Shown here: piece by piece, positions 33,261-47,083 of the stretch
Layout: each line of letters begins with the position of its first letter
How positions within the stretch are numbered: the first letter of the stretch is position 1
Source: Limonium bicolor
Taxonomy: Eukaryota > Streptophyta > Magnoliopsida > Caryophyllales > Plumbaginaceae
Reading direction: 5' to 3'
NCBI GenBank assembly: GCA_023374045.1
Contig: CM041782.1
Span: forward strand, 252,487,810-252,551,809
DNA length: 64,000 bases
Position numbers and translations under genes: made by a program
The notes under the pieces: model-generated
What the model saw: only the letters and a program-made list of their open reading frames with translations
What the model was told of the DNA's origin: nothing
Databases searched by the model: none

Positions 33261-33687
33261 ACCCCATGCTTGTAGACAAGTAGTGTTAGAAACACGAGAA
33301 GTAGTCACTATGCAGACCACCTCGAAGATGGACGAGAAGAGCCGCAGTTAACCAACGGGCTAGAGAAACCAAGAACCTACAACACAGAGTAGCGGTCAAC
33401 ACACAGTGAAGACAAGGAGACCCTTCGAAGATGACGAGGCAGATGACAGAAACAAGAAACCACTATATGGACGAATAATACGTAGAACCCTCATAAGGAT
33501 CATGCAAGTTCTTGCAATCCAGAGGAAATCTACCAGATGACGTAAACATAAACGCGTGACTACGCAATGATGAGAGACAAGCTAAATGCTAGCAGATACC
33601 TTAAGAAGGAATAATGGACTTGGAATGTACCACTCACATGATGATTCGCTCATCTTATCTGTTTAACTCTTTAGATATTAGCTGCTG

Positions 33688-33745
33688 AGAGTTTACGCCT
33701 CTGCACTCTGTAGGACTGAGTGTTTTGGTATTGCACTTGTGCAGT
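33688..33745 (+). ncRNA. 58-nt near-invariant segment B2 in internal-1
   Basis: This matches 11573-11630 of E1 with one difference, which falls in the loop between CACTC (33704-33708) and GAGTG (33718-33722). The alternative long-range pairing CTGCAC (33701-33706) with GTGCAG (33739-33744) and the hairpin TGCA-CTTG-TGCA (33732-33743) are both intact. Confidence 0.65.
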
Positions 33746-34287
33746 TATTAATCTAGTAGAAATACAGAAAGATGCAATGGATATCAACAAGAGTGTGTAA
33801 CAAAGATCTACAACAGCGTATTACCCTGGAACAAAACCACCAGGAAACACGGATGACAATCATCATCTACGTCGACATGTAGGCGGGTACGTCTTGGTAT
33901 TACAAAGACAAGTGCAAAGAGCACCAAGTACTAACAAGAGCCAATGTCATATTATACCTCAAACTGAATATCAATGGGAGAAGACACACGAATGTATGCT
34001 AGTGATCCAAATAAGAGGATACACAGTAATGAAAAGAGGAAATTGAGCCTATGTTCATGGGTCTGCACCTCATACAGAGCGAGTGGGCCCATTAGAACGA
34101 ACTTGGAAGAGAGCACAAATACGTGCCTCACCCTTTATATATTTAAGAGCCCGAAGGGGCTAGAGTCATACCCGTCTCTCTGATATGAGAATAATCTACT
34201 CCAAAGGTGAAAACACCACATAGAGTTAGAGAACTCTATGAGAGCCAAGTATCCAGCGCTCCTCGTAGAGCGGCTGTCGAATACTTG

Positions 34288-34326
34288 TGGGGTACGGGGG
34301 CGTAACCCTTTTTAAGGGGGGTAGAG
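34288..34326 (+). promoter_or_regulatory. Central polypurine tract with imperfect hairpin, internal-1
   Basis: GGGTACG and CGTAACCC face each other across GGGG with one bulged base. TTAAGGGGGGTAGAG follows with the tract at 34314-34326. It lies about 600 bp before the 3' LTR, nearer than in E1, E3 and E4. Confidence 0.65.
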
Positions 34327-34895
34327 CCTCTTGGCTGTGCACATGTTTGCACTAAATTCTGTTATTTCGTATGCGGGGCATACAATAGTTTGTGGGTATG
34401 CGGGGCATACGATGTTGATTGTTGGACGTTGTTTGTGATGTGTGTGTTTATTTTGCTGGTGTTGTTTGGTACGCGGGGCGTACGTGGTTGATTTGTTTGT
34501 GTGAGATGTGCATTTGTATGTATGAATTTTATGAAATACTTAATGGCGTGTTTACACCCAGGTGTAGCACTCTCTTTATGATACTGACATATATATTGTT
34601 GTACCTTGTAGATTGTTTACTTAGAGTATCGCTTAGATACGAAACGAATAATTAGATACGAAATGTGGAATGATGATATGATATGACTCCTCGGGGAGGT
34701 TGTCAGGATTGGTAGAACTGATAGGGAACGATGGCGCTGATGGATCGCCTATATCCATATATGTTTGAATTAACGCCACAATTGAGGGCTATGTGCGGTA
34801 TTAGCACAACACGATATGTGTAAATGAAATATCACATAGATATTCATAATGGGTTTATAAGGGTAGTCATTAATACACCTATTTAAGGAAAGCGA

Positions 34896-34928
34896 CTTCG
34901 GGACGAAGCCTCCTTAAGGGGGGTAGAC
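34896..34928 (+). promoter_or_regulatory. 3' polypurine tract with upstream hairpin, internal-1
   Basis: CTTCG (34896-34900) and CGAAG (34904-34908) form a short stem with loop GGA. AAGGGGGGTAGAC (34916-34928) abuts LTR-b. Confidence 0.85.
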
Positions 34929-35222
34929 TGAAATACCCCTAGATAATTAAACGCTATTTTAATATATAAATAGCTATATTAAAGTATAAATAATCAAGCA
35001 AGTAATAACCTGCGAACAAACGAACAGTTATTATTACCGTACTTATATACATACGGACATATATGTAAATGTACATAACGTTACAAGATTATAACGTTGT
35101 ACACATAATCAAAACGCGACAAATAAAAATAGTCGTACATGTACATGTATACATACAACTAATAACGCTACATATTAATAACAGTCACTTGTATACATTA
35201 CATTGGCTTGATAGGCTGAAAC

Positions 35223-35314
35223 AAAAAAAAAAGAGCAAACCTGCTCCTCCAGTCGGGATTTGAACCCGAGACCTCTCGTACCTATCCCGAAACCTTAACC
35301 GCTTGAGCTGTGTT
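35223..35314 (-). other. tRNA-like unit with A and B boxes in LTR-b
   Basis: Identical in its A box, B box and T-arm to the LTR-a copy, and with the same T10 terminator on the minus strand. Confidence 0.6.
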
Positions 35315-36619
35315 CGAATTCAGTATCAAATACCGACCAAATTAGATTAGTAGCTCGACTACTACTGTAACTACTTTAAAAAGAAAAGAGATTGAACAAC
35401 GAACCAATCAGATTTCCCTTGTGCCACTTATTCCCTTGTTTCTTCCTCGTATTGCACCTGTTCGAACAAAAAAACGGTGCAGGACATGAATTTTTGCAAG
35501 TTATTCAAGGCCACTCTTTCACTCATTCATCGACCTCCTAATCTCCCTCCTGCCTCTGTAGTGCCATCTGACTCAAAGAAGCATAAAAGAGAGAGCAACA
35601 GACATGGGCATCATTCCCACACCATTGCCTCGTAACTCTCTTTACCTATTTTCTATAGTACCGTGAATCAGGGGAACAGCCACCACATGCTCTTTGTTAT
35701 GTCTGACCACTTGAAACCCAAACCGAGAACCTCATACACACAAAATAATCGCTAGTGCCGGTTGTTGATTGCCACATAGGCAGTCAAGGGAGCATTCACC
35801 TGGGAGACCCCAAGCACCATCTGTTTCACTCTGATTTCAGTAAAAGTAGTACAAATGGTAGAAGGCGTGCAGCAGAGTTCGTTCCCTCTCAAGCCTCCAT
35901 AAATTCCCTTGGGAATGCACAATCAGAAACAATTCATTAAGCTGCTGCGCCAAGCTCCTTGTGCTTCTGTCATTAGAGTAGTAACGCTGCTGCGTCAAGC
36001 TCTTTGTGCTTCTGTCATTAGAGTAATACCAGTGTCTCTGACGTTAATTAAAAACCTTGCTTCAGTCATCCTCCTTCACGTTCACCTGCCACGGTGATCT
36101 CCTGCTCAAAGTCTTACTCTTCCCCTCTGTTGTTTTGCTCATGCGTGAAGCTGGTGCACAAGTCCCTGGGAACCCGGAACAATTAAACCCAAAGAACTAG
36201 CGAGGTAAAGACACTGCAACAAATCCTTTCCTTCTTCACTGTTTGATCTTGCCCGAGGTCTCATGCACTAGTCTCTCTAAGTCTAACCCTCTGTCCTCTC
36301 TATTCTAGTGTGTTAATCCCCTTGGTGGAACCAATCTGGAAGTGAGCCCAAAATCCCCAGCAAACTAGCCCCTGATCAAGGTAAGAAAAGCTGTTAAAAT
36401 CTGTGCTTCTCTACACTTGCTAACAGCACTAAAACAAACAACGATTGAACATGACATCTGGGTTTTTGTCCAGCTGTGAAAAGATATCAGGAAGTACCGA
36501 AGGCTAACCCAGGGAAGAACCATAGAGACACTCAAGAGGTGAGCTAGCTCTAAACCGAGTTGCATAACAAAAAAAAACACACACAGCAAAACTGTCAAGC
36601 TTCAGTTATTAAGTGTTTC

Positions 36620-39150
36620 GAATTCAGTATAACATGTTTTGCATAACAAAATCCTGAAGTGTTTTCCACATGGTTATGAACCTGTTTTGAGGTTAGGGCT
36701 ACGTAGACACCTAACTAAGTAGTAGCTAACCTGAGAGTGTGAGGAAAACAGTCAACCTATTGAAACAGGAATAAATAACCGCAGAAAATGCAAGGGATGA
36801 TTTTCAGTTCTGAGTCTTTTGGGTTATGTATAGTTATGTTCAGTAGTGTAGTCATTGATTGTTTTGGGTTGTCTTAAGACTAACACAGTAATAGAACATA
36901 TGGCTAAGTAGTCAGACGAGTGGATAAGAAAGTTGGAAGTCAAACGGGTGAGCAAAACAGGAATGAAACAGGAGAAAGAAACATCAGTATCAGTTTCTGA
37001 AATTTAGTGCTTTTCTGTATATCACCCTCTCAGGGGTTTGGCCAATGTTTTGTGGTTTCCTTTGCGGGTAGAATCATAGTAAGAAACCTAACTAAACAAC
37101 CAAATAACCTGGAAGAAAAAAAAAACTGAAGGATAAGGTTAGTAAGTAACAGAAAGGAGTATGTTCAGGTCCATGGTTTCCGTTTGTTTTAGTTCTGGGT
37201 ATGGATTTTTCAGAAACGTTGTCCATGTGTTTCTGACCTGTTATGGGTTTAAAAATATCGACTAAACACTAACTAAGTGGTTACAGCAATTGTGGGAGAT
37301 AGGAAATCAAATTAGTGAAAAGAAAAAAAAGACAAGGTGGGAAGTAAACCATCAAGTGTATCAGTTTTTTTTCCAGTTTCCCTTACAGTTTCACTAAGTT
37401 CTATATAGGTGAGTTCCAGTAGAGTTACCGGAACTGTTTAATTGGGGCTTATTCTGAACTTAACATCTTGGAAGTACACCGAATTAATTAGGTAGACAGT
37501 TTGGGGAAGTAGAAACCGAACTACAGAATGGAAATAGAAACAGAAGAGGGAAGATATAGTTTCAGATTTCGAAATTTCAGGTTTCTGATTCTGTGTACAG
37601 AGTGTTCAGAGAGATTTCATATGTGGATTTGGGTTGTCCAGGATTCGTAACCTCTGTTAAGCACTTAAGTCATGTGGGGGAACCAGTAGTTAGATTCCAA
37701 AAGAACTGAAAGGAGACAAAGGGAGTTATCAGATTTTGTTTAAGTTCAGTTTTATCAGTTCTGTCCAGTTTTTGTTTTGGATGCGCCTGTGATATTACCA
37801 AGGGTGTAAGGGATTGTATTGAGAGGATTATGAGCTTAAAGCCTTGCTAACTTATCTAACTAAGTGTGTAAACATCTTGGGGACACTGGAAGTCAAAATT
37901 CAAAAGTGAAGAGAAGGATTAAAAGCGAAGTTATCAGATGGGCATTTCAGTTTTCAGGTTTTGTATTAAACACTTCTCAGAGGGATTTGATGGAGTTGTA
38001 TTGGGAGGTTAATGAACCCACACACATCTAACACAATTAAGTAAGTCATAAACATCTTGGGGAAAGATAAGAACCAGATTAACAAACAATAAGGAAACTG
38101 AAAGACAAATTCATGAACAGAAAGGAAAAAAATGGAGTATGTCAGTTCAGATTTCCACCAGTTTATGGGTTCTGTGTACTTAAGGATGAATTGGGTTGTC
38201 TTGAGGTTGAAGACCTGCTAACCCCTAGTTAACTGAGTAAGAGGATGGTGAGATGAAATGAAAACAGATTCGTGAACTGACAGAAGGAATTAAGGAAGAA
38301 ATAGCAGGATGCAATATTTCAGTTTATGCCTTGTTTTTGAAAGTTGTTCTCTGTATAACCCCTGTACAGAGGGCTTACAAGGGCAGTATTAAATGGTAAA
38401 CAATCCTAGAACTTAACCAATACATTTAAGTAAGATATCAACACCTTGGGGATGATTTGGATATCTGCTTGACAACTGACAGAGAAAGGGAGATGTTAAT
38501 GCATCAGTGCAGTTTTCTTAGTTCTGTACGATGGGTTACAAAAAAATTGCTAACAGTCTTATCTTAGTTTCTTAGGCTGAGACTTCTCAGGGGACCTGAC
38601 TAAGTGGGAGCAGACCTTAGATGCAATGGAGACTGATTTATAACCAATAAGGGGGGTTAAAGGAGAGCTGTGCTGAATTAGAGTTTTCAGTCTTCTACAG
38701 TTTCGGTTTCTGTAAAATGAGTTTTCAGAGGTGTTAACATCATTGTTTTGAGGTTTCTTTAAGCTCAAATTCTTCCAAGTACAATTGTCTAGCGGTGTAA
38801 GAGTTTTGGGAAGTTTTGGAGACTGAACAGCAAGCTAAATAAAGACTTGAAGAGGGGATATATCAATAATGTTTTCAGTTTTTCCAGAAACTGTTGTCTC
38901 TGTATAAGAGTAGGACAGGTAACTTAAAGGTGTTAGAAAGAGTTAACAATGAACCCAAAATCCTTCTAGGAGAGTGAACTAGGCTGGTACTTCCATTGGG
39001 AGTTTTAGGAATAAACTGAATAGCCTAAACAGGAACAATGAAGAAGAAACACACTGATGTTGTCTCTGAATTCTCAACAAATTGTTCCTTCTGTATAAGC
39101 AAGTTACGGAGGAGATTAAATTGTAATACAGCTCTAAGTTCTATAACCTA
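36620..39150 (+). repeat. Degenerate 187-bp array in LTR-b
   Basis: Same array as in LTR-a, unit for unit, with a handful of indels. No unit gain or loss is visible between the LTRs, so the array is inherited as a block and is not expanding now. Confidence 0.7.
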
Positions 39151-41449
39151 TAATAATTATGGTGGGATGGTGATGTTGCGAGGTAAAGGAAGTGCAATCT
39201 GATATATAAATGTTACCGGTAACAAGTGCAGCACGTTGTCAAACTTTGGATTGTATGTCACTACAAGTTCTGATGTACAACACTAAATACTTACAACATG
39301 TTATAAGTTAGTAGGTGATATTAGAATTAAGGAGAACTAGATAATCAGGAGTCCTAATGCCACAAAGGCGTGTACCATTTCCGGTACACACTTAAAGCTA
39401 CCGAAACCATAGATTATAAGTCTAGTGACACATAAAATATCGTACCATATAACATTATGGAAAAGATGTAACACAATAATATTATGTGACTAAGGGTATA
39501 GTTATTCAAGCTGTTATGCTAAATGCATACAGACATAAATAAAAACGTACCAAGAAATAAAGTTATACACTATGGTTACAACGACATAAAATACCAAGTT
39601 AGTATAAGACTTTGGTATGGTAAATAAACCCCGACTGAGATATCATAAGTGTACAACGTAAGGTTTCAAGCTCCGATGTAAACCGAGAATTAACTTCCAC
39701 AACGAGTGAAGGGTTGTGGAATAATAATAATAATACTCTAACTAGCAACAAACGTTAAGTCTGGGGACATAGTACTGGGGTTTCAAATATTATTCGGGAA
39801 TACCGAATTGTGCTGTCATGTGGATTGACGCTTAGTGTTCCTTGTATTACTAGATCGCATTTCCGACGTACGCGCTCGAAAGCTCTAGTGGCCTGCACTG
39901 CACGAATCTAGACAACGGTGTACGGTATGTAAAGGGATTTGATCCGGGTTGTCCTGAGGAATTCCTCGGGCTCGGATTTGTTTGATAAATAACTTGTGTG
40001 AATGTATGTATGTGATGTATGTATGTGATGTATGTGTACGATGTGTAGTTATGTTCATGGCACTATTTATTTATGCACGAACGTCCTACGGGACTAATAT
40101 TACGTCGACTATAGATCGACTTATAAAAACTACATATGCGAAATGTGTGCTGTGACCACTGTTGTCAGACCTAATGCGCTAAGTATTACAAGTATGTAAT
40201 TATAACTTAAGTAAAATACTTAGGAACGGGACACGACATTGTCGGTCTCTAGAGCTTTGACTCAAACGTGAATGTTACCTAGAATAATTCTAGGCATGCG
40301 TAAGACCCATAGGGCAGCCAACAAACTAAGTGATGTACTCCATAACAAAAACTGTAACTGACTATCTAACTAACAAAGCTAACAGTGGAGTGTGAATGAA
40401 TGTGATGATGTACCTTAATCCAGACAGTCACTGGCTGCTGGTCGCGCGTAGAGATCTCTTGGGATATCCCGTATCGGGGTTTCCCTAGTTAAATCCTGTT
40501 CGAGCCTAGATAGATCGTCAGGCGGAGTGTGCTACCGTTGGCACCAGGCCCTTGGCCACCTAAATGGACGCCTCTACAAAGGCAAAGTGAATAGCCCAGA
40601 GTCTTCGGATGATCAGGGCAGTGAGCACCTTGTGTGTACGTGGGACTACAGTCCAAGTGAATATAATTCGGGTTGTCCTAACTGACTCCCAACAGTGCTA
40701 ACCAAAACTAATAATATGTGAGGGCCCGTGGGGCCGAATGTTGTACTGTGCTAACTAAAACTAATGATATGTGAAGGCCCGGAGGGCCGAGTGATGTACT
40801 ATGTGATGATGTTAACATACGATGAATGAGTTCTCAATGCCATTGTATTGTATGATGTATGTCAGTAATGTGTATATCCATATATGACTGTTTGAATCGG
40901 ATGAATGATTATATAATCATGCATGTTGTTACAGTAATTATTATATCTGTAAAATGACAAAGCATGAAATCAACCTAATATCAAGACGGATAAAAATGAC
41001 AAGTGACCAATAGGGTCCAGATCCGGCATACTCAGCGTCTATCGCTGATACTACACTTATTGTGCAGGTTGTTGAACACGTTGAAGCCGAAGTGCGGGAT
41101 TGGGTAGTTAGGACATTGTTGATTTTGGATTTATCGTTCATACCTCGTTATGTATTAAATGATTCCACTAAAAAGTGGTTGTAAGATTTGGATTATGTTT
41201 AGATGCTCACAGTAGTTGTGCTTTTGATACTTAGATAGAAATGTAGGTGGTATCTCGTCGTCACTGCGGATTGTATCTTTATGTTTAATTTTGTTAAAAT
41301 GTTGTACTGCTACATCACTCGCATGGGCGAGTGGTGGCAAGTAACACCCATGTGAGTTCTATTACTGTAATTACTCCGCTGTGAGACGTCTTTATTTCCT
41401 GTTCACGTGAGCGACTATTACGTAATTATTATGAGGGGTGTTACAAAAG

Positions 41450-41477
41450 TGGTATCAGAGCGGAGTACCGCTCTGAT
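41450..41477 (+). promoter_or_regulatory. Family A primer-binding site inside a hairpin (internal-2)
   Basis: TGGTATCAGAGC at 41450-41461, with the same 10-bp stem as in internal-1 (41454-41463 with 41468-41477). Confidence 0.9.
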
Positions 41478-42500
41478 GACGAGATACTAGGTAAAGACAG
41501 TGAGCTTAGGATTTGGGAAACTTGGGAAACGTTTGTGAGGTACGAAACGTCTGTGTTTTAATGAAATTATGTGTTGGCGGAGCCTTTGACCTGCAAGTGT
41601 AGCCCTTGGGGGCACACAAATGAGTTGATCGTATTACAGTGTGTTATTGAGGAGACGAACGGTAATACCGACATCTAGTGGTGGTGTGAGCCAGGAAGCT
41701 GGCCAAGGGCATAAAGGCCCAGGAATATTACCCCTGTTAAGGTCCAGCTGAGAGCTCAGCCAGGAGGAGACACAAACGTCATGAGTACATTGGCGATAGT
41801 CCGCTTTTATGTGGGAGTCCAGTACGAACTACCGCCGACAGTACCCCTCCCGCCACAACCCAATGAGTATAATACAACCAAGAAATATAATCCCCGAATA
41901 TAGGGAAAAGGGCTACCAAGCCCAACAGACTGTCAAAACACTCTCGCAGTGAATGAATAATTCCTGCTCCTGTAACATTTATACCACCTCAATGTCATAC
42001 CTCCATTGACGACCAAGCGCCGTATCAATAGGCACTGCCGAGGCGAGCGTCACTACTACTATAACGTCGTGGAAAGGATCACCCAAGAACATCAGGGCAA
42101 GCGAACCGGGAGCACCATGAACTCCGCGAGACCGTCGCCCGTAATGGGACCTTAACCACCCAACTGTAAAAAGAAATTATCTGGAGAATGTGGAGGAACT
42201 TTGTGATAATACCGTCCTGTCATCCTCAAACTTCAATCCTAAACTTGTGTGCACACAACACAATACAGTGACACTAGAACCCTATCGCGGCGGTACCTAT
42301 AGGGAGACACTGTCCAAACGTTTGCGCAATTATAAATATAATGTGAGGAAGGACTTGATTATCCTAATGACAATGTGGTCAGGAAAATTTCCCAAATCCA
42401 AATACCGTCTTATTCATGAACAATCACTCTAACAGTGCTTAAACAACCAATGCAGCAGTGAGACAAACAAGTCGGGAACCGACAACTCTACCTGCATGGT

Positions 42501-42578
42501 GCGCTTGCCACTGCAAGCGCTGATTTAAACAATGTACTAATGATTTCGTCTACCCCACGCACTTGCCACTGCAAGTGC
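42501..42578 (+). other. Pair of P1 hairpins in internal-2
   Basis: Stems at 42501-42520 and 42559-42578 are the same as in internal-1. Confidence 0.7.
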
Positions 42579-42925
42579 TGCAAACAATTACAACTGCAGT
42601 TACCACTGCTATTATCGTTACAACGAATACTATAAACTGTGTAGACCTATGGTACGACACCATGGCTACCAATAATCACCAAACAATTGTACACCTCTAG
42701 TATAAACTACATAACTACAATTGTTACCATAAACCTCTAAGATACGAGGCCTACAACCTCTGAAGGGACCGACGAGTCCGATTAACGCAATAAAAGGGGC
42801 ACACCAGCCCATAACAAATTATAACTACTAAACGAGAACGAATGCAATGACACAGGCTGAAAGCCAAGATAACATAATGTAATTAACAAACCATTAAATG
42901 GCGGAATTGGAAGTGGGCGGTGAAA

Positions 42926-43005
42926 CCTGATTCCCGGGGATCAAGGGAAAACCAACCACAAATTGGGGTGAAAGGTTAGTGCAACACTGGTGCTGATCAC
43001 ACCAG
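42926..43005 (+). ncRNA. Palindromic-loop hairpins K1 and K2 in internal-2
   Basis: Same sequence as in internal-1: the K1 loop contains CCCGGG, and K2 has arms CTGGTG / CACCAG around CTGATCA. Confidence 0.65.
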
Positions 43006-44971
43006 AGTCGTATGACTCCTGAAACTCTTCACAAGTTGCCAACATTAATTATAGTAAGGATAAACAAAACTGCAGTATCCTAGTTACAAACAACTAGCAA
43101 AGGAAACTTGCGATTAACAGTTACGTTGTATATATATATTAAATCATACAAATAAAACTATGAAGAGAATACGATCGTATAACGATCGCTGCCATACAGT
43201 TTCCAACTATACCGTATGCGCAGTATTTATACTTATTCCCTTACATTTATATCTCATGAATTATTCTCTCATATCTTATGTCACATTTCACCATCATCTT
43301 GAGGTAAGATGAATATTTGATTAGATGCATTATATTATGCGATATATATTAAGAACTTTATCTTAATATCTTGTCACATTTCAGGACAAAATTTAAAATT
43401 CCTAAGGTTTCATTTTATACTAACCTTAGGTTATAAATTCCATTTCTCATTATATATACTATAACTCATACTTTTAATAAGAACTGTATTATTGCCAAAA
43501 GGCATGTACATCAAAATTCTTACTTCCACCAACTCCTAATACTTTTCCATTATTTCAGTATTGCCACATATTTAATAGATGTTATACACATCATACGTTA
43601 TAACATTTTAACCTTATAATAAATGTAACTTATAGTTCACTAACTATAAGTACGTATACGCCAACCTGTGATGAACACAAGAGAGTTGGTAAAACGTATT
43701 AGTCCACAGATGGACCAAGAGTGAAAAGAACAATTCTACCGTAATACGGACATTACCAATATCTTCGCAACAATGAACGCGAATCAACACTGAACACATG
43801 AATAATTACCACCTCTGAGCACTACCTTTACCAAGGAGTGCCATGTATGATTATGTACAATTAATAGTGATCAACGTCAAGATTAAGTTCTATATGTATT
43901 ATCAATATCATACCGATTATGAAACAAGTCCGAGTAGAAGAATGGCTACCGCCATTGGCGTCCCGCCATGTAAAGAAAATGATAAATATCAATATATGTT
44001 AAAGACATGTTGTTTACTACTGTGACGACTGTCAGTGATGAATGAATGTGTAAGTTGAATCAATGACAACCACCTAAATCGATATTACAAAACACACAAA
44101 CCAAACGCTAAATAGCGTAAATAAGCAAGTACCTAATGTACAAATAAGGGGCATAAACTCAGGAGACCGGGAACACTGACTCCAGTTACCTTTCAAGGCA
44201 TATTACTAACGTAACAATGTCTAAGTTAATATAATGAAGCAATGGAGCTACGGTACATACCGTAAGCAATGTGAATAACAATGATGAATTACTAACAGGC
44301 GCCAAACCGCGCACTTGAAAAATAAATAACTGCAGTTACAAGTACTAGCACTAGACAATAAGTAACAACAAAGACATTACTTACTAGCTGAATACCAGAA
44401 GTATATACCAGCATGTAATGCTAATCACTAATAGTGATAAATGTTTAGCCCTAATGGACAAACCTAATCTTATGAGAAATAGCATACCCTTTGAGGATAC
44501 AATACCATCAATGAGAATAGTTGGAAAGATGAAGAGCCAAGCTGCTCAAGCAATCATGCAATCTACAATACACCCAATTAAACAAAAGAGGGAACGCACA
44601 TAAATACCCAAGTATGAGAACTTACCCTACGCCGTATCGGGAAGCATAAGTAAGATATGATAATGATTAAACCTGGAGGAAATAATTATGTATGTACTCA
44701 TGGAGATCGAGATGGAAGAACTGACGTTGCTACCTGAGCACCGATATTACATAAACGATTGCAACCATACGGACGAATCAACGTTCAACGTTCAACTGGT
44801 TAGTGACCAAGTGCTACCACTAATACGTTACCAAGGACATGAGTCCAGAGAACAAAAATACTGTTCCAACCACCTTACCACCATACTACTAGAACATTAG
44901 AACCTACGACAAGATAACCAATGTTGCGGACCAATCAACATCAAACTGCAACAAGGACATCCATCAAAAGG

Positions 44972-45127
44972 GAGATTGACAATAGAATACTTCACAATAG
45001 TCATGTAACGGACGCTACCAGTTTACTAAACGAGACATGGGATGACCGCACTCCGATAGGAGCATGTGGGCCTGACAGACTTATTTATAGGTTAGTCAGG
45101 TAAGTAGTAATGTATCAGTATGGTACC
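44972..45127 (+). other. Conserved block B1 in internal-2
   Basis: Same nested hairpin and donor-like site as in internal-1. A G-to-A change near 45003 and GGGATGACC in place of GGGACGACC fall outside the stems. Confidence 0.6.
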
Positions 45128-45551
45128 CCATGCTTGTAGACAAGTAGTGTTAGAAACACGAGAAGTAGTCAACATGCAGACCACCTCGAAGATGGACGAG
45201 AAGAGCCGCAGTTAACCAACGGGCTAGAGAAACCAAGAACCTACAACACAGAGTAGCGGTCAACACACAGTGAAGACAAGGAGACCCTTCGAAGATGACG
45301 AGGCAGATGACAGAAACAAGAAACCACTATATGGACGAATAATACGTAGAACCCTCATAAGGATCATGCAAGTTCTTGCAATCCAGAGGAGATCTACCAG
45401 ATGACGTAAACATAAACGCGTGACTACGCAATGATGAGAGACAAGCTAAATGCTAGCAGATACCTTAAGAAGGAATAATGGACTTGGAATGTACCACTCA
45501 CATGATGATTCGCTCATCTTATCTGTTTAACTCTTTAGATATTAGCTGCTG

Positions 45552-45609
45552 AGAGTTTACGCCTCTGCACTCTGTAGGACTGAGTGTTTTGGTATTGCAC
45601 TTGTGCAGT
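45552..45609 (+). ncRNA. 58-nt near-invariant segment B2 in internal-2
   Basis: Identical to the internal-1 copy. Confidence 0.65.
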
Positions 45610-46153
45610 TATTAATCTAGTAGAAATACAGAAAGATGCAATGGATATCAACAAGAGTGTGTAACAAAGATCTACAACAGCGTATTACCCTGGAACAAAA
45701 CCACCAGGAAACACGGATGACAATCATCATCTACGTCGACATGTAGGCGGGTACGTCTTGGTATTACAAAGACAAGTGCAAAGAGCACCAAGTACTAACA
45801 AGAGCCAATGTCATATTATACCTCAAACTGAATATCAATGGGAGAAGACACACGAATGTATGCTAGTGATCCAAATAAGAGGATACACAGTAATGAAAAG
45901 AGGAAATTGAGCCTATGTTCATGGGTCTGCACCTCATACAGAGCGAGTGGGCCCATTAGAACGAACTTGGAAGAGAGCACAAATACGTGCCTCACCCTTT
46001 ATATATATTTAAGAGCCCGAAGGGGCTAGAGTCATACCCGTCTCTCTGATATGAGAATAATCTACTCCAAAGGTGAAAACACCACATAGAGTTAGAGAAC
46101 TCTATGAGAGCCAAGTATCCAGCGCTCCTCGTAGAGCGGCTGTCGAATACTTG

Positions 46154-46192
46154 TGGGGTACGGGGGCGTAACCCTTTTTAAGGGGGGTAGAG
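46154..46192 (+). promoter_or_regulatory. Central polypurine tract with imperfect hairpin, internal-2
   Basis: Same GGGTACG / CGTAACCC arms and AAGGGGGGTAGAG tract (46180-46192) as in internal-1. Confidence 0.65.
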
Positions 46193-46760
46193 CCTCTTGG
46201 CTGTGCACATGTTTGCACTAAATTCTGTTATTTCGTATGCGGGGCATACAATAGTTTGTGGGTATGCGGGGCATACGATGTTGATTGTTGGACGTTGTTT
46301 GTGATGTGTGTGTTTATTTTGCTGGTGTTGTTTGGTACGCGGGGCGTACGTGGTTGATTTGTTTGTGTGAGATGTGCATTTGTATGTATGAATTTTATGA
46401 AATACTTAATGGCGTGTTTACACCCAGGTGTAGCACTCTCTTTATGATATGACATATATATTGTTGTACCTTGTAGATTGTTTACTTAGAGTATCGCTTA
46501 GATACGAAACGAATAATTAGATACGAAATGTGGAATGATGATATGATATGACTCCTCGGGGAGGTTGTCAGGATTGGTAGAACTGATAGGGAACGATGGC
46601 GCTGATGGATCGCCTATATCCATATATGTTTGAATTAACGCCACAATTGAGGGCTATGTGCGGTATTAGCACAACACGATATGTGTAAATGAAATATCAC
46701 ATAGATATTCATAATGGGTTTATAAGGGTAGTCATTAATACACCTATTTAAGGAAAGCGA

Positions 46761-46793
46761 CTTCGGGACGAAGCCTCCTTAAGGGGGGTAGAC
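46761..46793 (+). promoter_or_regulatory. 3' polypurine tract with upstream hairpin, internal-2
   Basis: CTTCG / CGAAG stem at 46761-46773 and AAGGGGGGTAGAC at 46781-46793, abutting LTR-c. Confidence 0.85.
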
Positions 46794-47083
46794 TGAAATA
46801 CCCCTAGATAATTAAACGCTATTTTAATATATAAATAGCTATATTAAAGTATAAATAATCAAGCAAGTAATAACCTGCGAACAAACGAACAGTTATTATT
46901 ACCGTACTTATATACATACGGACATATATGTAAATGTACATAACGTTACAAGATTATAACGTTGTACACATAATCAAAACGCGACAAATAAAAATAGTCG
47001 TACATGTACATGTATACATACAACTAATAACGCTACATATTAATAACAGTCACTTGTATACATTACATTGGCATGATAGGCTG

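Larger units (their letters stand above)
29588..34928 (+). mobile_element. Family A internal-1, no reading frames
   Basis: The region lies between the primer-binding site of LTR-a and the polypurine tract of LTR-b. The longest frames are about 80 codons, lack gag, pol or zinc-knuckle motifs, and match nothing I recognise. RNA-like landmarks occur in this order: primer-site hairpin, two P1 hairpins (30641, 30699), palindromic-loop hairpins (31066, 31127), conserved block B1 (33108-33260), the 58-nt segment B2 (33688), central polypurine tract (34314), 3' polypurine tract. An AT-rich stretch at 31260-31760 and the region 31900-33050 hold nothing I can name. In E1 the palindromic-loop pair lies after B2 and the central tract, so the modules are not collinear. 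Confidence 0.85.
34929..41445 (+). mobile_element. Family A LTR-b (shared middle LTR)
   Basis: This repeats LTR-a at an offset of about 11,856 bp, including the tRNA-like unit (35223-35314), the 45-bp duplication, the 187-bp array (about 36620-39150) and the terminal hairpins. A cluster of differences at 38540-38610 sets it apart from LTR-a and LTR-c, while several small indels (for example near 36580, 37790 and 37865) are shared with LTR-c. It has a polypurine tract on its left and a primer-binding site on its right. Confidence 0.92.
41446..46793 (+). mobile_element. Family A internal-2, no reading frames
   Basis: This is nearly identical to internal-1, with scattered single-base changes (for example near 42148, 44176, 44476 and 45003). 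All RNA-like landmarks are preserved: primer-site hairpin 41450-41477, P1 hairpins 42501-42520 and 42559-42578, K1 42926-42946 and K2 42987-43005, B1 hairpin 45071-45100 with CAG|GTAAGTA, B2 45552-45609, central tract 46154-46192 and 3' tract 46761-46793. The same short frames occur as in internal-1 and carry no recognisable domain. Confidence 0.85.
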
